DNA of 64,000 nt from Setophaga petechia (Eukaryota; Chordata; Aves; Passeriformes; Parulidae). Numbering within the stretch: position 1 is the first letter of the stretch; each line of letters starts with the position of its first letter. The DNA lies in assembly GCA_024362935.1 (NCBI GenBank), contig JANCRA010000006.1:37069924-37133923 (forward strand), read 5' to 3'. Positions 22,201 to 34,983 of this stretch are shown one piece after another. The notes below the pieces were generated by a model that saw only the letters and a list, made by a program, of their open reading frames with translations, had not been told where the DNA came from and made no database searches. The translations under genes were made by a program, and so were the position numbers.

Positions 22201-24410
22201 TGCACTGCAGTAAGTGTTTCTTGTCACCTACATGTGAGCAAATAGCTTTTTCACTTTGTCTCGCAAGGGGAAAACGTAGCTGCTCACTAAACAACTTCCA
22301 TCGTGTTGTAGAAGTTGCACAGAGGGCTGCAGTGTGTTTTGCAAAATGTAAAAGAAAGTTGTCTAAGACGCCTTCCTTTCAAGTATTAATGTGAAGGGAA
22401 AGGCAAGAGAGTGGGAAAGTACTGTTTTCTAGCACTTTGCAAGCTGCTAACACAATCCCAGTTCTGTGTAGCAATTAGCTTTTCAGTGCACTGCAGTAAG
22501 TGTTTCTTGTCACCTACATCTAAGCAAAAAGCTTTTTCACTATTTCTCGCAAGGAGAAAACCTTCCTGCTCACTAAACAACTTTCATCGTGTTGTAGATG
22601 TTGCAGAGAGGGCTGCAGAGTTTTTTGACACAAGAAAAAGAAAGTTGTCTAAGATGCCTTCCTTTCAAGTATTAATGTGAAGGGAAAGGCAAGAGAGTGG
22701 GAAAGTACTGTTTTCTAGCACTTTGCAGGCTGCTAACACAATCGCAGTGCTGTGTAGCAGTTATCTTTTCAGTGCACTGCAGTAAGTGTTTCTTGTCACC
22801 TACATCTAAGCAAATAGCTTTTTCACTCTGCCTCGCAAGGAGAAAACCTTCCTGCTCACTTAGCAACTTCCATCGTGTTGTAGATGTTGCAGAGAGGGCT
22901 GCAGAGTTTTTTGACACAAGAAAAAGAAAGTTGTCTAAGATGCCTTCCTTTCAAGTATTAATGTGAAGGGAAAGGCAAGAGAGTGGGAAAGTACTGTTTT
23001 CTAGCACTTTGCAAGCTGCTAACACAATCCCAGTGCTGTGTACCAATTAACTTGTCACTGCACTGCAGTAAGGGTTTCTTGTCACCTATATCTAAGCAAA
23101 TGCTTTATCACTATGTCTCGCAAGGAGAAAACCTTCTTGCTCACTAAACATCTCCTATCGTGTTCTAGAAGTTGCACAGAGGGCTGCAGTGTGTTTCGCA
23201 AAATGTAAAAGAAAGTTGTCTAAGACGCCTTCCTTTCAAGTATTAATGTGAAGGGAAAGGCAAGAGAGTGGGAAAGTATTGTTTTCTAGCACTTTGAGAG
23301 CTGCTAACACAATCGCAGTGCTGTGTAGCAGTTATCTTTTCAGTGCACTGCAGTAAGTGTTTCTTGTCACCTACATCTAAGCAAATAGCTTTTTCACTCT
23401 GCCTCGCAAGGAGAAAACCTTCCTGCTCACTGAGCAACTTCCATCGTGTTGTAGATGTTGCAGAGAGGGCTGCAGAGTTTTTTGACACAAGAAAAAGAAA
23501 GTTGTCTAAGATGCCTTCCTTTCAAGTATTAATGTGAAGGGAAAGGCAAGAGAGTGGGAAAGTACTGTTTTCTAGCACTTTGCAAGCTGCTAACACAATC
23601 CCAGTGCTGTGTACCAATTAACTTGTCACTGCACTGCAGTAAGGGTTTCTTGTCACCTATATCTAAGCAAATGCTTTATCACTATGTCTCGCAAGGAGAA
23701 AACCTTCTTGCTCACTAAACATCTCCTATCGTGTTCTAGAAGTTGCACAGAGGGCTGCAGTGTGTTTCGCAAAATGTAAAAGAAAGTTGTCTAAGACGCC
23801 TTCCTTTCAAGTATTAATGTGAAGGGAAAGGCAAGAGAGTGGGAAAGTATTGTTTTCTAGCACTTTGAGAGCTGCTAACACAATCCCAGTGCTGTGTACC
23901 AATTAACTTGTCACTGCACTGCAGTAAGTGTTTCTTGTCACCTACATCTGAGCAAATAGCTTTTTCACTTTGTCTTGCAAGGGGAAAACGTTGCTGCTCA
24001 CTAAACAACTTCCATCGTGTTGTCGAAGTTGCACAGAGGGCTGCAGTGTGTTTTGCAAAATGTAAAAGAAAGTTGTCTAAGACGCCTTCCTTTCAAGTAT
24101 TAATGTGAAGGGAAAGGCAAGAGAGTGGGAAAGTACTGTTTTCTAGCAGTTTGCAAGCTGCTAACACAATCCCAGTGCTGTGTAGCAGTTAGCTTTTCAG
24201 TGCACTGCAGTAAGTGTTTCTTGTCACCTACATCTAAGCAAATAGCTTTTTCACTATGTCTCCCAAGGAGAAAACCTTCCTACTCACTAAACATCTCCTA
24301 TCGTGTTCTAGAAGTTGCACAGAGGGCTGCAGTGTGTTCTGTAACAAGAAAAAGAAAGTTGTCTAAGACGCCTTCCTTTCAAGTATTAATGTGTAGGGAA
24401 AGGCAAGAGA
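19267..24410. repeat. 19-monomer HOR, copy 2, expanded by two monomers and truncated
   Basis: The order is m n o p q r s d' t j' k' u v w, then an extra v-w pair, then k'' l. Up to 23267 the offset to copy 1 is 5430 bp. From class k'' (23839) it is 6001 bp, so the copy has gained 571 bp. After class l (24125-24410) the order leaves this HOR: a b c follow instead of e' j k. A local difference from copy 1 is ACAATTGCAGTG near 19598 in place of ACAATCGCAGTG, a CpG to TpG change. Confidence 0.9.
23268..23838. repeat. Two-monomer local duplication (v-w), 571 bp
   Basis: The pair at 23268-23838 repeats the pair at 22697-23267. Its first monomer is chimeric: the start reads AGTATTGTTTTC and GAGAGCTGC, as in class k'' (17838). 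From AATCGCAGTG onward it reads as class v. The switch lies within about 15 bp (23299-23313). The second monomer is a full class w with GCTTTATCAC. A private change, CACTGAGCAAC for CACTTAGCAAC near 23430, distinguishes it from the other v copies. The copies at 17267 and 25554 have no second pair, so this event is confined to one HOR copy. Confidence 0.88.
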
Positions 24411-25267
24411 GTGGGAAAGTACTGTTTTCTAGCACTTTGCAAGCTGCTAACACAATCGCAGTGCTGTGTAGCAATTAGCTTGTCAGTGCACGGCAGTAAG
24501 TGTTTCTTGATACCTACATCTGAGCAAATAGCTTTTTCACAATGTCTCGCAAGGGGAAAACGTTGCTGCTCACTAAACAACTTCCATCGTGTTGTAGAAG
24601 TTGCACAGAGGGCTGCAGTGTGTTTTGCAAAATATAAAAGAAAGTTGTCTAAGATGCCTTCCTTTCAAGTATTAATGTGAAGGGAAAGGCAAGAGAGTGA
24701 GAAAGTACTGTTTTCTAGCACTTTGCAAGCTGCTAACACAATCCCAGTGCTGTGTAGCAATCAGCTGTTCAGTGCACTGCAGTAAGTGTTTCTTGTCACC
24801 TACATCTAAGCAAATAGCTTTTTCACTATGTCTCGCAAGGAGAAAACCTTCCTGCGCACTAAACAACTTCCATCGTGTTGTAGATGTTGCAGAGAGGGCT
24901 GCAGAGATTTTTGACACAAGAAAAAGAAAGTTGTCTAAGATGCCTTCCTTTCAAGTATTAATATGAAGGGAAAGGCAAGAGAGTGGGAAAGTACTGTTTT
25001 CTAGCACTTTGAGAGCTGCTAACACAATCCCAGAGCTGTGTACCAATTAACTTGTCACTGCACTGCAGTAAGGGTTTCTTGTCACCTATATCTAAGCAAA
25101 TGCTTTTTCACTATGTCTCGCAAGGAGAAAACCTTCTTGCTCACTAAACATTTCCTATCGTGTTCTACAAGTTGCACAGAGGGCTACAGTGTGTTTTGCA
25201 AAATGTAAAAGAAAGTTGTCTAAGACGCCTTCCTTTCAAGTATTAATGTGAAGGGAAAGGCAAGAGA
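24411..25267. repeat. Three monomers (a b c) of the first HOR inside the second-HOR domain
   Basis: Classes l a b c at 24125-25267 repeat the order at 4691-5833 (offset 19434 bp). The following class u monomer at 25268 belongs to the other HOR. The block therefore looks like a segment of the first HOR exchanged in, with class l as the shared joint. The b monomer here has private changes: GAGAGTGAGAAAG near 24707 and GCAATCAGCTG near 24760. Confidence 0.85.
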
Positions 25268-28200
25268 GTGGGAAAGTACTGTTTTCTAGCACTTTGCAAG
25301 CTGCTAACACAATCCCAGTTCTGTGTAGCAATTAGCTTTTCAGTGCACTGCAGTAAGTGTTTCTTGTCACCTACATCTAAGCAAAAAGCTTTTTCACTAT
25401 TTCTCGCAAGGAGAAAACCTTCCTGCTCACTAAACAACTTTCATCGTGTTGTAGATGTTGCAGAGAGGGCTGCAGAGTTTTTTGACACAAGAAAAAGAAA
25501 GTTGTCTAAGATGCCTTCCTTTCAAGTATTAATGTGAAGGGAAAGGCAAGAGAGTGGGAAAGTACTGTTTTCTAGCACTTTGCAGGCTGCTAACACAATC
25601 GCAGTGCTGTGTAGCAGTTATCTTTTCAGTGCACTGCAGTAAGTGTTTCTTGTCACCTACATCTAAGCAAATAGCTTTTTCACTCTGCCTCGCAAGGAGA
25701 AAACCTTCCTGCTCACTTAGCAACTTCCATCGTGTTGTAGATGTTGCAGAGAGGGCTGCAGAGTTTTTTGACACAAGAAAAAGAAAGTTGTCTAAGATGC
25801 CTTCCTTTCAAGTATTAATGTGAAGGGAAAGGCAAGAGAGTGGGAAAGTACTGTTTTCTAGCACTTTGCAAGCTGCTAACACAATCCCAGTGCTGTGTAC
25901 CAATTAACTTGTCACTGCACTGCAGTAAGGGTTTCTTGTCACCTATATCTAAGCAAATGCTTTATCACTATGTCTCGCAAGGAGAAAACCTTCTTGCTCA
26001 CTAAACATCTCCTATCGTGTTCTAGAAGTTGCACAGAGGGCTGCAGTGTGTTTCGCAAAATGTAAAAGAAAGTTGTCTAAGACGCCTTCCTTTCAAGTAT
26101 TAATGTGAAGGGAAAGGCAAGAGAGTGGGAAAGTACTGTTTTCTAGCACTTTGAGAGCTGCTAACACAATCCCAGTGCTGTGTACCAATTAACTTGTCAC
26201 TGCACTGCAGTAAGTGTTTCTTGTCACCTACATCTGAGCAAATAGCTTTTTCACTTTGTCTTGCAAGGGGAAAACGTTGCTGCTCACTAAACAACTTCCA
26301 TCGTGTTGTAGAAGTTGCACAGAGGGCTGCAGTGTGTTTTGCAAAATGTAAAAGAAAGTTGTCTAAGACGCCTTCCTTTCAAGTATTAATGTGAAGGGAA
26401 AGGCAAGAGAGTGGGAAAGTACTGTTTTCTAGCAGTTTGCAAGCTGCTAACACAATCCCAGTGCTGTGTAGCAGTTAGCTTTTCAGTGCACTGCAGTAAG
26501 TGTTTCTTGTCACCTACATCTAAGCAAATAGCTTTTTCACTATGTCTCCCAAGGAGAAAACCTTCCTACTCACTAAACATCTCCTATCGTGTTCTAGAAG
26601 TTGCACAGAGGGCTGCAGTGTGTTCTGTAACAAGAAAAAGAAAGTTGTCTAAGACGCCTTCCTTTCAAGTATTAATGTGTAGGGAAAGGCAAGAGAGTGG
26701 GAAAGTACTGTTTTCTAGCACTTTGCAAGCTGCTAACACAATCCCAGTGCTGTGTAGCAATTAGCTTGTCAGTGCACGGCAGTAACAGTTTCTTGATACC
26801 TACATCTGAGCAAATAGCTTTTTCACAATGTCTCGCAAGGGGAAAACGTTGCTGCTCACTAAACAACTTCCATCGTGTTGTAGAAGTTGCAGAGAGGGCT
26901 GCAGTGTGTTTTGCAAAATATAAAAGAAAGTTGTCTAAGACGCCTTCCTTTCAAGTATTAATGTGAAGGGAAAGGCAAGAGAGTGGGAAAGTACTGTTTT
27001 CTAGCACTTTGAGAGCTGCTAACACAATCCCAGTGCTGTGTACCAATTAACTTGTCACTGCACTGCAGTAAGGGTTTCTTGTCACCTATATCTAAGCAAA
27101 TGCTTTTTCACTATGTCTCGCAAGGAGAAAACCTTCTTGCTCACTAAACATCTCCTATAGTGTTCTAGAAGTTGCACAGAGGGCTGCAGTGTGTTTTGCA
27201 AAATGTAAAAGAAAGTTGTCTAAGACGCCTTCCTTTCAAGTATTAATGTGAAGGGAAAGGCAAGAGAGTGGGAAAGTACTGTTTTCTAGGACTTTGAGAG
27301 CTGCTAACACAATCCCAGTGCTGTGTACCAATTAACTTGTCACTGCACTGCAGTAAGTGTTTCTTGTCACCTACATCTGAGCAAATAGCTTTTTCACTTT
27401 GTCTCGCAAGGGGAAAACGTTGCTGCTCACTAAACAACTTCCATCGTGTTGTAGAAGTTGCACAGAGGGCTGCAGTGTGTTTTGCAAAATGTAAAAGAAA
27501 GTTGTCTAAGACGCCTTCCTTTCAAGTATTAATGTGAAGGGAAAGGCAAGAGAGTGGGAAAGTACTGTTTTCTAGCACTTTGCAAGCTGCTAACACAATC
27601 CCAGTTCTGTGTAGCAATTAGCTGTTCAGTGCACTGCAGTAAGTGTTTCTTGTCACCTACATCTAAGCAAAAAGCTTTTTCACTATGTCTCGCAAGGAGA
27701 AAACCTTCCTGCTCACTAAACAACTTTCATCGTGTTGTAGATGTTGCAGAGAGGGCTGCAGAGTTTTTTGACACAAGAAAAAGAAAGTTGTCTAAGACGC
27801 CTTCCTTTCAAGTATTAATGTGAAGGGAAAGGCAAGAGAGTGGGAAAGTACTGTTTTCTAGCACTTTGCAGGCTGCTAACACAATCGCAGTGCTGTGTAG
27901 CAGTTAGCTTTTCAGTGCGCTGCAGTAAGTGTTTCTTGTCACCTACATCTAAGCCAATAGCTTTTTCACTATGTCTCCCAAGGAGAAAACCTTCTTGCTC
28001 ACTAAACATCTCCTATCGTGTTCTAGAAGTTGAACAGAGGGCTGCAGTGTGTTCTGTAACAAGAAAAAGAAAGTTGTCTAAGACGCCTTCCTTTCAAGTA
28101 TTAATGTGAAGGGAAAGGCAAGAGAGTGGGAAAGTACTGTTTTCTAGCACTTTGCAAGCTTCTAACACAATCCCAGTGCTGTATAGCAATTAGCTTGACA

Positions 28201-30125
28201 GTGCACGGCAGTAAGTGTTTCTTGATACCTACATCTGAGCAAATAGCTTTTTCACTTTGTCTCGCAAGGGGAAAACGTTGCTGCTCCCTAAACAACTTCC
28301 ATCGTGTTGTAGAAGTTGCACAGAGGGCTGCAGTGTGTTTTGCAGCAAGAAAAAGAAAGTTGTCTAAGACGCCTTCCTTTCAAGTATTAATGTGAAGGGA
28401 AAGGCAAGAGAGTGGGAAAGTACTGTTTTCTAGCACTTTGCAAGCTGCTAACACAGTCCTAGTGCTGTGTAGCAGTTAGCTGTTCAGTGCACTGCAGTAA
28501 GTGTTTCTTGTCACCAACATCTAAGCAAAAAGCTTTTTCACTATGTCCCGCAAGGAGAAAACCTTCCTGCTCACTAAACAACTTCTATCGTGTAGTAGAT
28601 GTTGCAGAGAGGGCTGCAGAGTTTTTTGACACAAGAAAAAGAAAGTTGTCTAAGATGCCTTCCTTTCAAGTATTAATGTGAAGGGAAAGGCAAGAGAGTG
28701 GGAAAGTACTGTTTTCTATCACTTTGAGAGCTGCTAACACAATCCCAGTGCTGTGTACCAATTAACTTGTCACTTCACTGCAGTAAGTGTTTCTTGTCAC
28801 CTACATCTGAGCAAATAGCTTTTTCACTCTGTCTCGCAAGGAGAAAACCTTCCTGCTCACTAAACATCGCCTATCGTGCTCTAGAAGTTGCACAGAGACT
28901 GCAGTGTGTTTTGCAAAAAGTAAAAGAAAGTTGTCTAAGACGCCTTCCTTTCAAGTATTAATGTGAAGGGAAAGGCAAGAGAGTGGGAAAGTACTGTTTT
29001 CTAGCACTTTGAAAGCTGCTTACCCAATCCCAGTGCTGTGTACCAATTAACTTGTCACTTCACTGCAGGAAGTGTTTCTTGTCACCTACATCTAAACAAA
29101 TAACTTTTTCACTATGTCTCGCAAGGAGAAAACCTTCCTGCTCACTAAACATCTCCTATCGTGTTCTAGAAGTTGAACAGAGGGCTGCAGTGTGTTCTGT
29201 AACAAGAAAAATAAAGTTGTCTAAGACGCCTTCCTTTCAAGTATTAATGTGTAGGGAAAGGCAAGAGAGTGGGAAAGTACTGTTTTCTAGCACTTTTCAA
29301 GCTGCTAACACAATCGCAGTGCTGTGTAGCAATTAGCATGTCAGTGCACGGCAGTAAGTGTTTCTTGATACCTACATCTGAGCAAACAGCTTTTTCACTT
29401 TGTCTCGCAAGGGGAAAACGTTGCTGCTCACTAAACAACTTCCATCGTGTTGTAGAAGTTGCACAGAGGGCTGCAGTGTGTTTTGCAGCAAGAAAAAGAA
29501 AGTTGTCTAAGACGCCTTCCTTTCAAGTATTAATGTGAAGGGAAAGGCAAGAGAGTGGGAAAGTACTGTTTTCTAGCACTTTGCGAGCTGCTAACACAAT
29601 CCCAGTGCTGTGTACCAATTAACTTGTCACTGCACTGCAGTAAGGGTTTCTTGTCACCTATATCTAAGCAAATGCTTTTTCACTATGTCTCGCAAGGAGA
29701 AAACCTTCTTGCTCACTAAACATCTCCTATAGTGTTCTAGAAGTTGCACAGAGGGCTGCAGTGTGTTTTGCAAAATGCAAAAGAAAGTTGTCTAAGACGC
29801 CTTCCTTTCAAGTATTAATGTGAAGGGAAAGGCAAGAGAGTGGGAAAGTACTGTTTTCTAGCACTTTGAGAGCTGCTAACACAATCCCAGTGCTGTGTAC
29901 CAATTAACTTGTCACTGCACTGCAGTAAGTGTTTCTTGTCACCTACATGTGAGCAAATAGCTTTTTCACTTTGTCTCGCAAGGGGAAAACGTAGCTGCTC
30001 ACTAAACAACTTCCATCGTGTTGTAGAAGTTGCACAGAGGGCTGCAGTGTGTTTTGCAAAATGTAAAAGAAAGTTGTCTAAGACGCCTTCCTTTCAAGTA
30101 TTAATGTGAAGGGAAAGGCAAGAGA
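25268..30125. repeat. Second type of 17-monomer HOR, copy 1 (4858 bp)
   Basis: The order is u v w k'' l e' j k m n o p q r s/t j' k', with starts at 25268, 25554, 25840, 26125, 26411, 26697, 26983, 27268, 27554, 27840, 28126, 28412, 28698, 28983, 29269, 29555 and 29840. It is the 19-mer minus two monomers: s, d' and t are collapsed into one chimera at 29269. Four monomers are 285 bp, giving 4858 bp. Markers shared with the next copy include TTCTAGGACTTTGAG near 27287/32145 and CAGTGCGCTGCAG near 27914/32772. Confidence 0.93.
29269..29554. repeat. Chimeric monomer s/t
   Basis: The first part matches class s (15552 and 20982), with CACTTTTCAAGC and TTAGCATGTCAG. From CACTTTGTCTCGC onward it matches class t (16124 and 21554), including TTTTGCAGCAAGAAAAAG. 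The two parents stand two monomers apart in the 19-mer, so the join removes s-end, d' and t-start and turns a 19-mer into a 17-mer. The same chimera recurs at 34127 and 44701, so it formed once and was copied. A private change, GCAAACAGC, is present at 29384 and 34242. Confidence 0.9.
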
Positions 30126-33100
30126 GTGGGAAAGTACTGTTTTCTAGCACTTTGCAAGCTGCTAACACAATCCCAGTTCTGTGTAGCAATTAGCTTTTCA
30201 GTGCACTGCAGTAAGTGTTTCTTGTCACCTACATCTAAGCAAAAAGCTTTTTCACTATTTCTCGCAAGGAGAAAACCTTCCTGCTCACTAAACAACTTTC
30301 ATCGTGTTGTAGATGTTGCAGAGAGGGCTGCAGAGTTTTTTGACACAAGAAAAAGAAAGTTGTCTAAGATGCCTTCCTTTCAAGTATTAATGTGAAGGGA
30401 AAGGCAAGAGAGTGGGAAAGTACTGTTTTCTAGCACTTTGCAGGCTGCTAACACAATCGCAGTGCTGTGTAGCAGTTATCTTTTCAGTGCACTGCAGTAA
30501 GTGTTTCTTGTCACCTACATCTAAGCAAATAGCTTTTTCACTCTGCCTCGCAAGGAGAAAACCTTCCTGCTCACTTAGCAACTTCCATCGTGTTGTAGAT
30601 GTTGCAGAGAGGGCTGCAGAGTTTTTTGACACAAGAAAAAGAAAGTTGTCTAAGATGCCTTCCTTTCAAGTATTAATGTGAAGGGAAAGGCAAGAGAGTG
30701 GGAAAGTACTGTTTTCTAGCACTTTGCAAGCTGCTAACACAATCCCAGTGCTGTGTACCAATTAACTTGTCACTGCACTGCAGTAAGGGTTTCTTGTCAC
30801 CTATATCTAAGCAAATGCTTTATCACTATGTCTCGCAAGGAGAAAACCTTCTTGCTCACTAAACATCTCCTATCGTGTTCTAGAAGTTGCACAGAGGGCT
30901 GCAGTGTGTTTCGCAAAATGTAAAAGAAAGTTGTCTAAGACGCCTTCCTTTCAAGTATTAATGTGAAGGGAAAGGCAAGAGAGTGGGAAAGTACTGTTTT
31001 CTAGCACTTTGAGAGCTGCTAACACAATCCCAGTGCTGTGTACCAATTAACTTGTCACTGCACTGCAGTAAGTGTTTCTTGTCACCTACATCTGAGCAAA
31101 TAGCTTTTTCACTTTGTCTTGCAAGGGGAAAACGTTGCTGCTCACTAAACAACTTCCATCGTGTTGTAGAAGTTGCACAGAGGGCTGCAGTGTGTTTTGC
31201 AAAATGTAAAAGAAAGTTGTCTAAGACGCCTTCCTTTCAAGTATTAATGTGAAGGGAAAGGCAAGAGAGTGGGAAAGTACTGTTTTCTAGCAGTTTGCAA
31301 GCTGCTAACACAATCCCAGTGCTGTGTAGCAGTTAGCTTTTCAGTGCACTGCAGTAAGTGTTTCTTGTCACCTACATCTAAGCAAATAGCTTTTTCACTA
31401 TGTCTCCCAAGGAGAAAACCTTCCTACTCACTAAACATCTCCTATCGTGTTCTAGAAGTTGCACAGAGGGCTGCAGTGTGTTCTGTAACAAGAAAAATAA
31501 AGTTGTCTAAGACGCCTTCCTTTCAAGTATTAATGTGTAGGGAAAGGCAAGAGAGTGGGAAAGTACTGTTTTCTAGCACTTTGCAAGCTGCTAACACAAT
31601 CCCAGTGCTGTGTAGCAATTAGCTTGTCAGTGCACGGCAGTAAGAGTTTCTTGATACCTACATCTGAGCAAATAGCTTTTTCACAATGTCTCGCAAGGGG
31701 AAAACGTTGCTGCTCACTAAACAACTTCCATCGTGTTGTAGAAGTTGCAGAGAGGGCTGCAGTGTGTTTTGCAAAATATAAAAGAAAGTTGTCTAAGACG
31801 CCTTCCTTTCAAGTATTAATGTGAAGGGAAAGGCAAGAGAGTGGGAAAGTACTGTTTTCTAGCACTTTGAGAGCTGCTAACACAATCCCAGTGCTGTGTA
31901 CCAATTAACTTGTCACTGCACTGCAGTAAGGGTTTCTTGTCACCTATATCTAAGCAAATGCTTTTTCACTATGTCTCGCAAGGAGAAAACCTTCTTGCTC
32001 ACTAAACATCTCCTATAGTGTTCTAGAAGTTGCACAGAGGGCTGCAGTGTGTTTTGCAAAATGTAAAAGAAAGTTGTCTAAGACGCCTTCCTTTCAAGTA
32101 TTAATGTGAAGGGAAAGGCAAGAGAGTGGGAAAGTACTGTTTTCTAGGACTTTGAGAGCTGCTAACACAATCCCAGTGCTGTGTACCAATTAACTTGTCA
32201 CTGCACTGCAGTAAGTGTTTCTTGTCACCTACATCTGAGCAAATAGCTTTTTCACTTTGTCTCGCAAGGGGAAAACGTTGCTGCTCACTAAACAACTTCC
32301 ATCGTGTTGTAGAAGTTGCACAGAGGGCTGCAGTGTGTTTTGCAAAATGTAAAAGAAAGTTGTCTAAGACGCCTTCCTTTCAAGTATTAATGTGAAGGGA
32401 AAGGCAAGAGAGTGGGAAAGTACTGTTTTCTAGCACTTTGCAAGCTGCTAACACAATCCCAGTTCTGTGTAGCAATTAGCTGTTCAGTGCACTGCAGTAA
32501 GTGTTTCTTGTCACCTACATCTAAGCAAAAAGCTTTTTCACTATGTCTCGCAAGGAGAAAACCTTCCTGCTCACTAAACAACTTTCATCGTGTTGTAGAT
32601 GTTGCAGAGAGGGCTGCAGAGTTTTTTGACACAAGAAAAAGAAAGTTGTCTAAGACGCCTTCCTTTCAAGTATTAATGTGAAGGGAAAGGCAAGAGAGTG
32701 GGAAAGTACTGTTTTCTAGCACTTTGCAGGCTGCTAACACAATCGCAGTGCTGTGTAGCAGTTAGCTTTTCAGTGCGCTGCAGTAAGTGTTTCTTGTCAC
32801 CTACATCTAAGCCAATAGCTTTTTCACTATGTCTCCCAAGGAGAAAACCTTCTTGCTCACTAAACATCTCCTATCGTGTTCTAGAAGTTGAACAGAGGGC
32901 TGCAGTGTGTTCTGTAACAAGAAAAAGAAAGTTGTCTAAGACGCCTTCCTTTCAAGTATTAATGTGAAGGGAAAGGCAAGAGAGTGGGAAAGTACTGTTT
33001 TCTAGCACTTTGCAAGCTTCTAACACAATCCCAGTGCTGTATAGCAATTAGCTTGACAGTGCACGGCAGTAAGTGTTTCTTGATACCTACATCTGAGCAA

Positions 33101-34983
33101 ATAGCTTTTTCACTTTGTCTCGCAAGGGGAAAACGTTGCTGCTCCCTAAACAACTTCCATCGTGTTGTAGAAGTTGCACAGAGGGCTGCAGTGTGTTTTG
33201 CAGCAAGAAAAAGAAAGTTGTCTAAGACGCCTTCCTTTCAAGTATTAATGTGAAGGGAAAGGCAAGAGAGTGGGAAAGTACTGTTTTCTAGCACTTTGCA
33301 AGCTGCTAACACAGTCCTAGTGCTGTGTAGCAGTTAGCTGTTCAGTGCACTGCAGTAAGTGTTTCTTGTCACCAACATCTAAGCAAAAAGCTTTTTCACT
33401 ATGTCCCGCAAGGAGAAAACCTTCCTGCTCACTAAACAACTTGTATCGTGTAGTAGATGTTGCAGAGAGGGCTGCAGAGTTTTTTGACACAAGAAAAAGA
33501 AAGTTGTCTAAGATGCCTTCCTTTCAAGTATTAATGTGAAGGGAAAGGCAAGAGAGTGGGAAAGTACTGTTTTCTATCACTTTGAGAGCTGCTAACACAA
33601 TCCCAGTGCTGTGTACCAATTAACTTGTCACTTCACTGCAGTAAGTGTTTCTTGTCACCTACATCTGAGCAAATAGCTTTTTCACTCTGTCTCGCAAGGA
33701 GAAAACCTTCCTGCTCACTAAACATCGCCTATCGTGCTCTAGAAGTTGCACAGAGACTGCAGTGTGTTTTGCAAAAAGTAAAAGAAAGTTGTCTAAGACG
33801 CCTTCCTTTCAAGTATTAATGTGAAGGGAAAGGCAAGAGAGTGGGAAAGTACTGTTTTCTAGCACTTTGAAAGCTGCTTACCCAATCCCAGTGCTGTGTA
33901 CCAATTAACTTGTCACTTCACTGCAGGAAGTGTTTCTTGTCACCTACATCTAAACAAATAACTTTTTCACTATGTCTCGCAAGGAGAAAACCTTCCTGCT
34001 CACTAAACATCTCCTATCGTGTTCTAGAAGTTGAACAGAGGGCTGCAGTGTGTTCTGTAACAAGAAAAATAAAGTTGTCTAAGACGCCTTCCTTTCAAGT
34101 ATTAATGTGTAGGGAAAGGCAAGAGAGTGGGAAAGTACTGTTTTCTAGCACTTTTCAAGCTGCTAACACAATCGCAGTGCTGTGTAGCAATTAGCATGTC
34201 AGTGCACGGCAGTAAGTGTTTCTTGATACCTACATCTGAGCAAACAGCTTTTTCAATTTGTCTCGCAAGGGGAAAACGTTGCTGCTCACTAAACAACTTC
34301 CATCGTGTTGTAGAAGTTGCACAGAGGGCTGCAGTGTGTTTTGCAGCAAGAAAAAGAAAGTTGTCTAAGACGCCTTCCTTTCAAGTATTAATGTGAAGGG
34401 AAAGGCAAGAGAGTGGGAAAGTACTGTTTTCTAGCACTTTGCGAGCTGCTAACACAATCCCAGTGCTGTGTACCAATTAACTTGTCACTGCACTGCAGTA
34501 AGGGTTTCTTGTCACCTATATCTAAGCAAATGCTTTTTCACTATGTCTCGCAAGGAGAAAACCTTCTTGCTCACTAAACATCTCCTATAGTGTTCTAGAA
34601 GTTGCACAGAGGGCTGCAGTGTGTTTTGCAAAATGCAAAAGAAAGTTGTCTAAGACGCCTTCCTTTCAAGTATTAATGTGAAGGGAAAGGCAAGAGAGTG
34701 GGAAAGTACTGTTTTCTAGCACTTTGAGAGCTGCTAACACAATCCCAGTGCTGTGTACCAATTAACTTGTCACTGCACTGCAGTAAGTGTTTCTTGTCAC
34801 CTACATGTGAGCAAATAGCTTTTTCACTTTGTCTCGCAAGGGGAAAACGTAGCTGCTCACTAAACAACTTCCATCGTGTTGTAGAAGTTGCACAGAGGGC
34901 TGCAGTGTGTTTTGCAAAATGTAAAAGAAAGTTGTCTAAGACGCCTTCCTTTCAAGTATTAATGTGAAGGGAAAGGCAAGAGA
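30126..34983. repeat. Second type of 17-monomer HOR, copy 2 (4858 bp)
   Basis: The same 17-class order runs at a constant offset of 4858 bp from the previous copy; for example 27554/32412, 28487/33345 and 29269/34127. Differences seen by eye are few: AACTTGTATCG near 33442 for AACTTCTATCG, and TTTTTCAATTTG near 34254 for TTTTTCACTTTG. The start of the next unit (34984-36412, u v w k'' l) also continues this order before it diverges. Confidence 0.93.
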
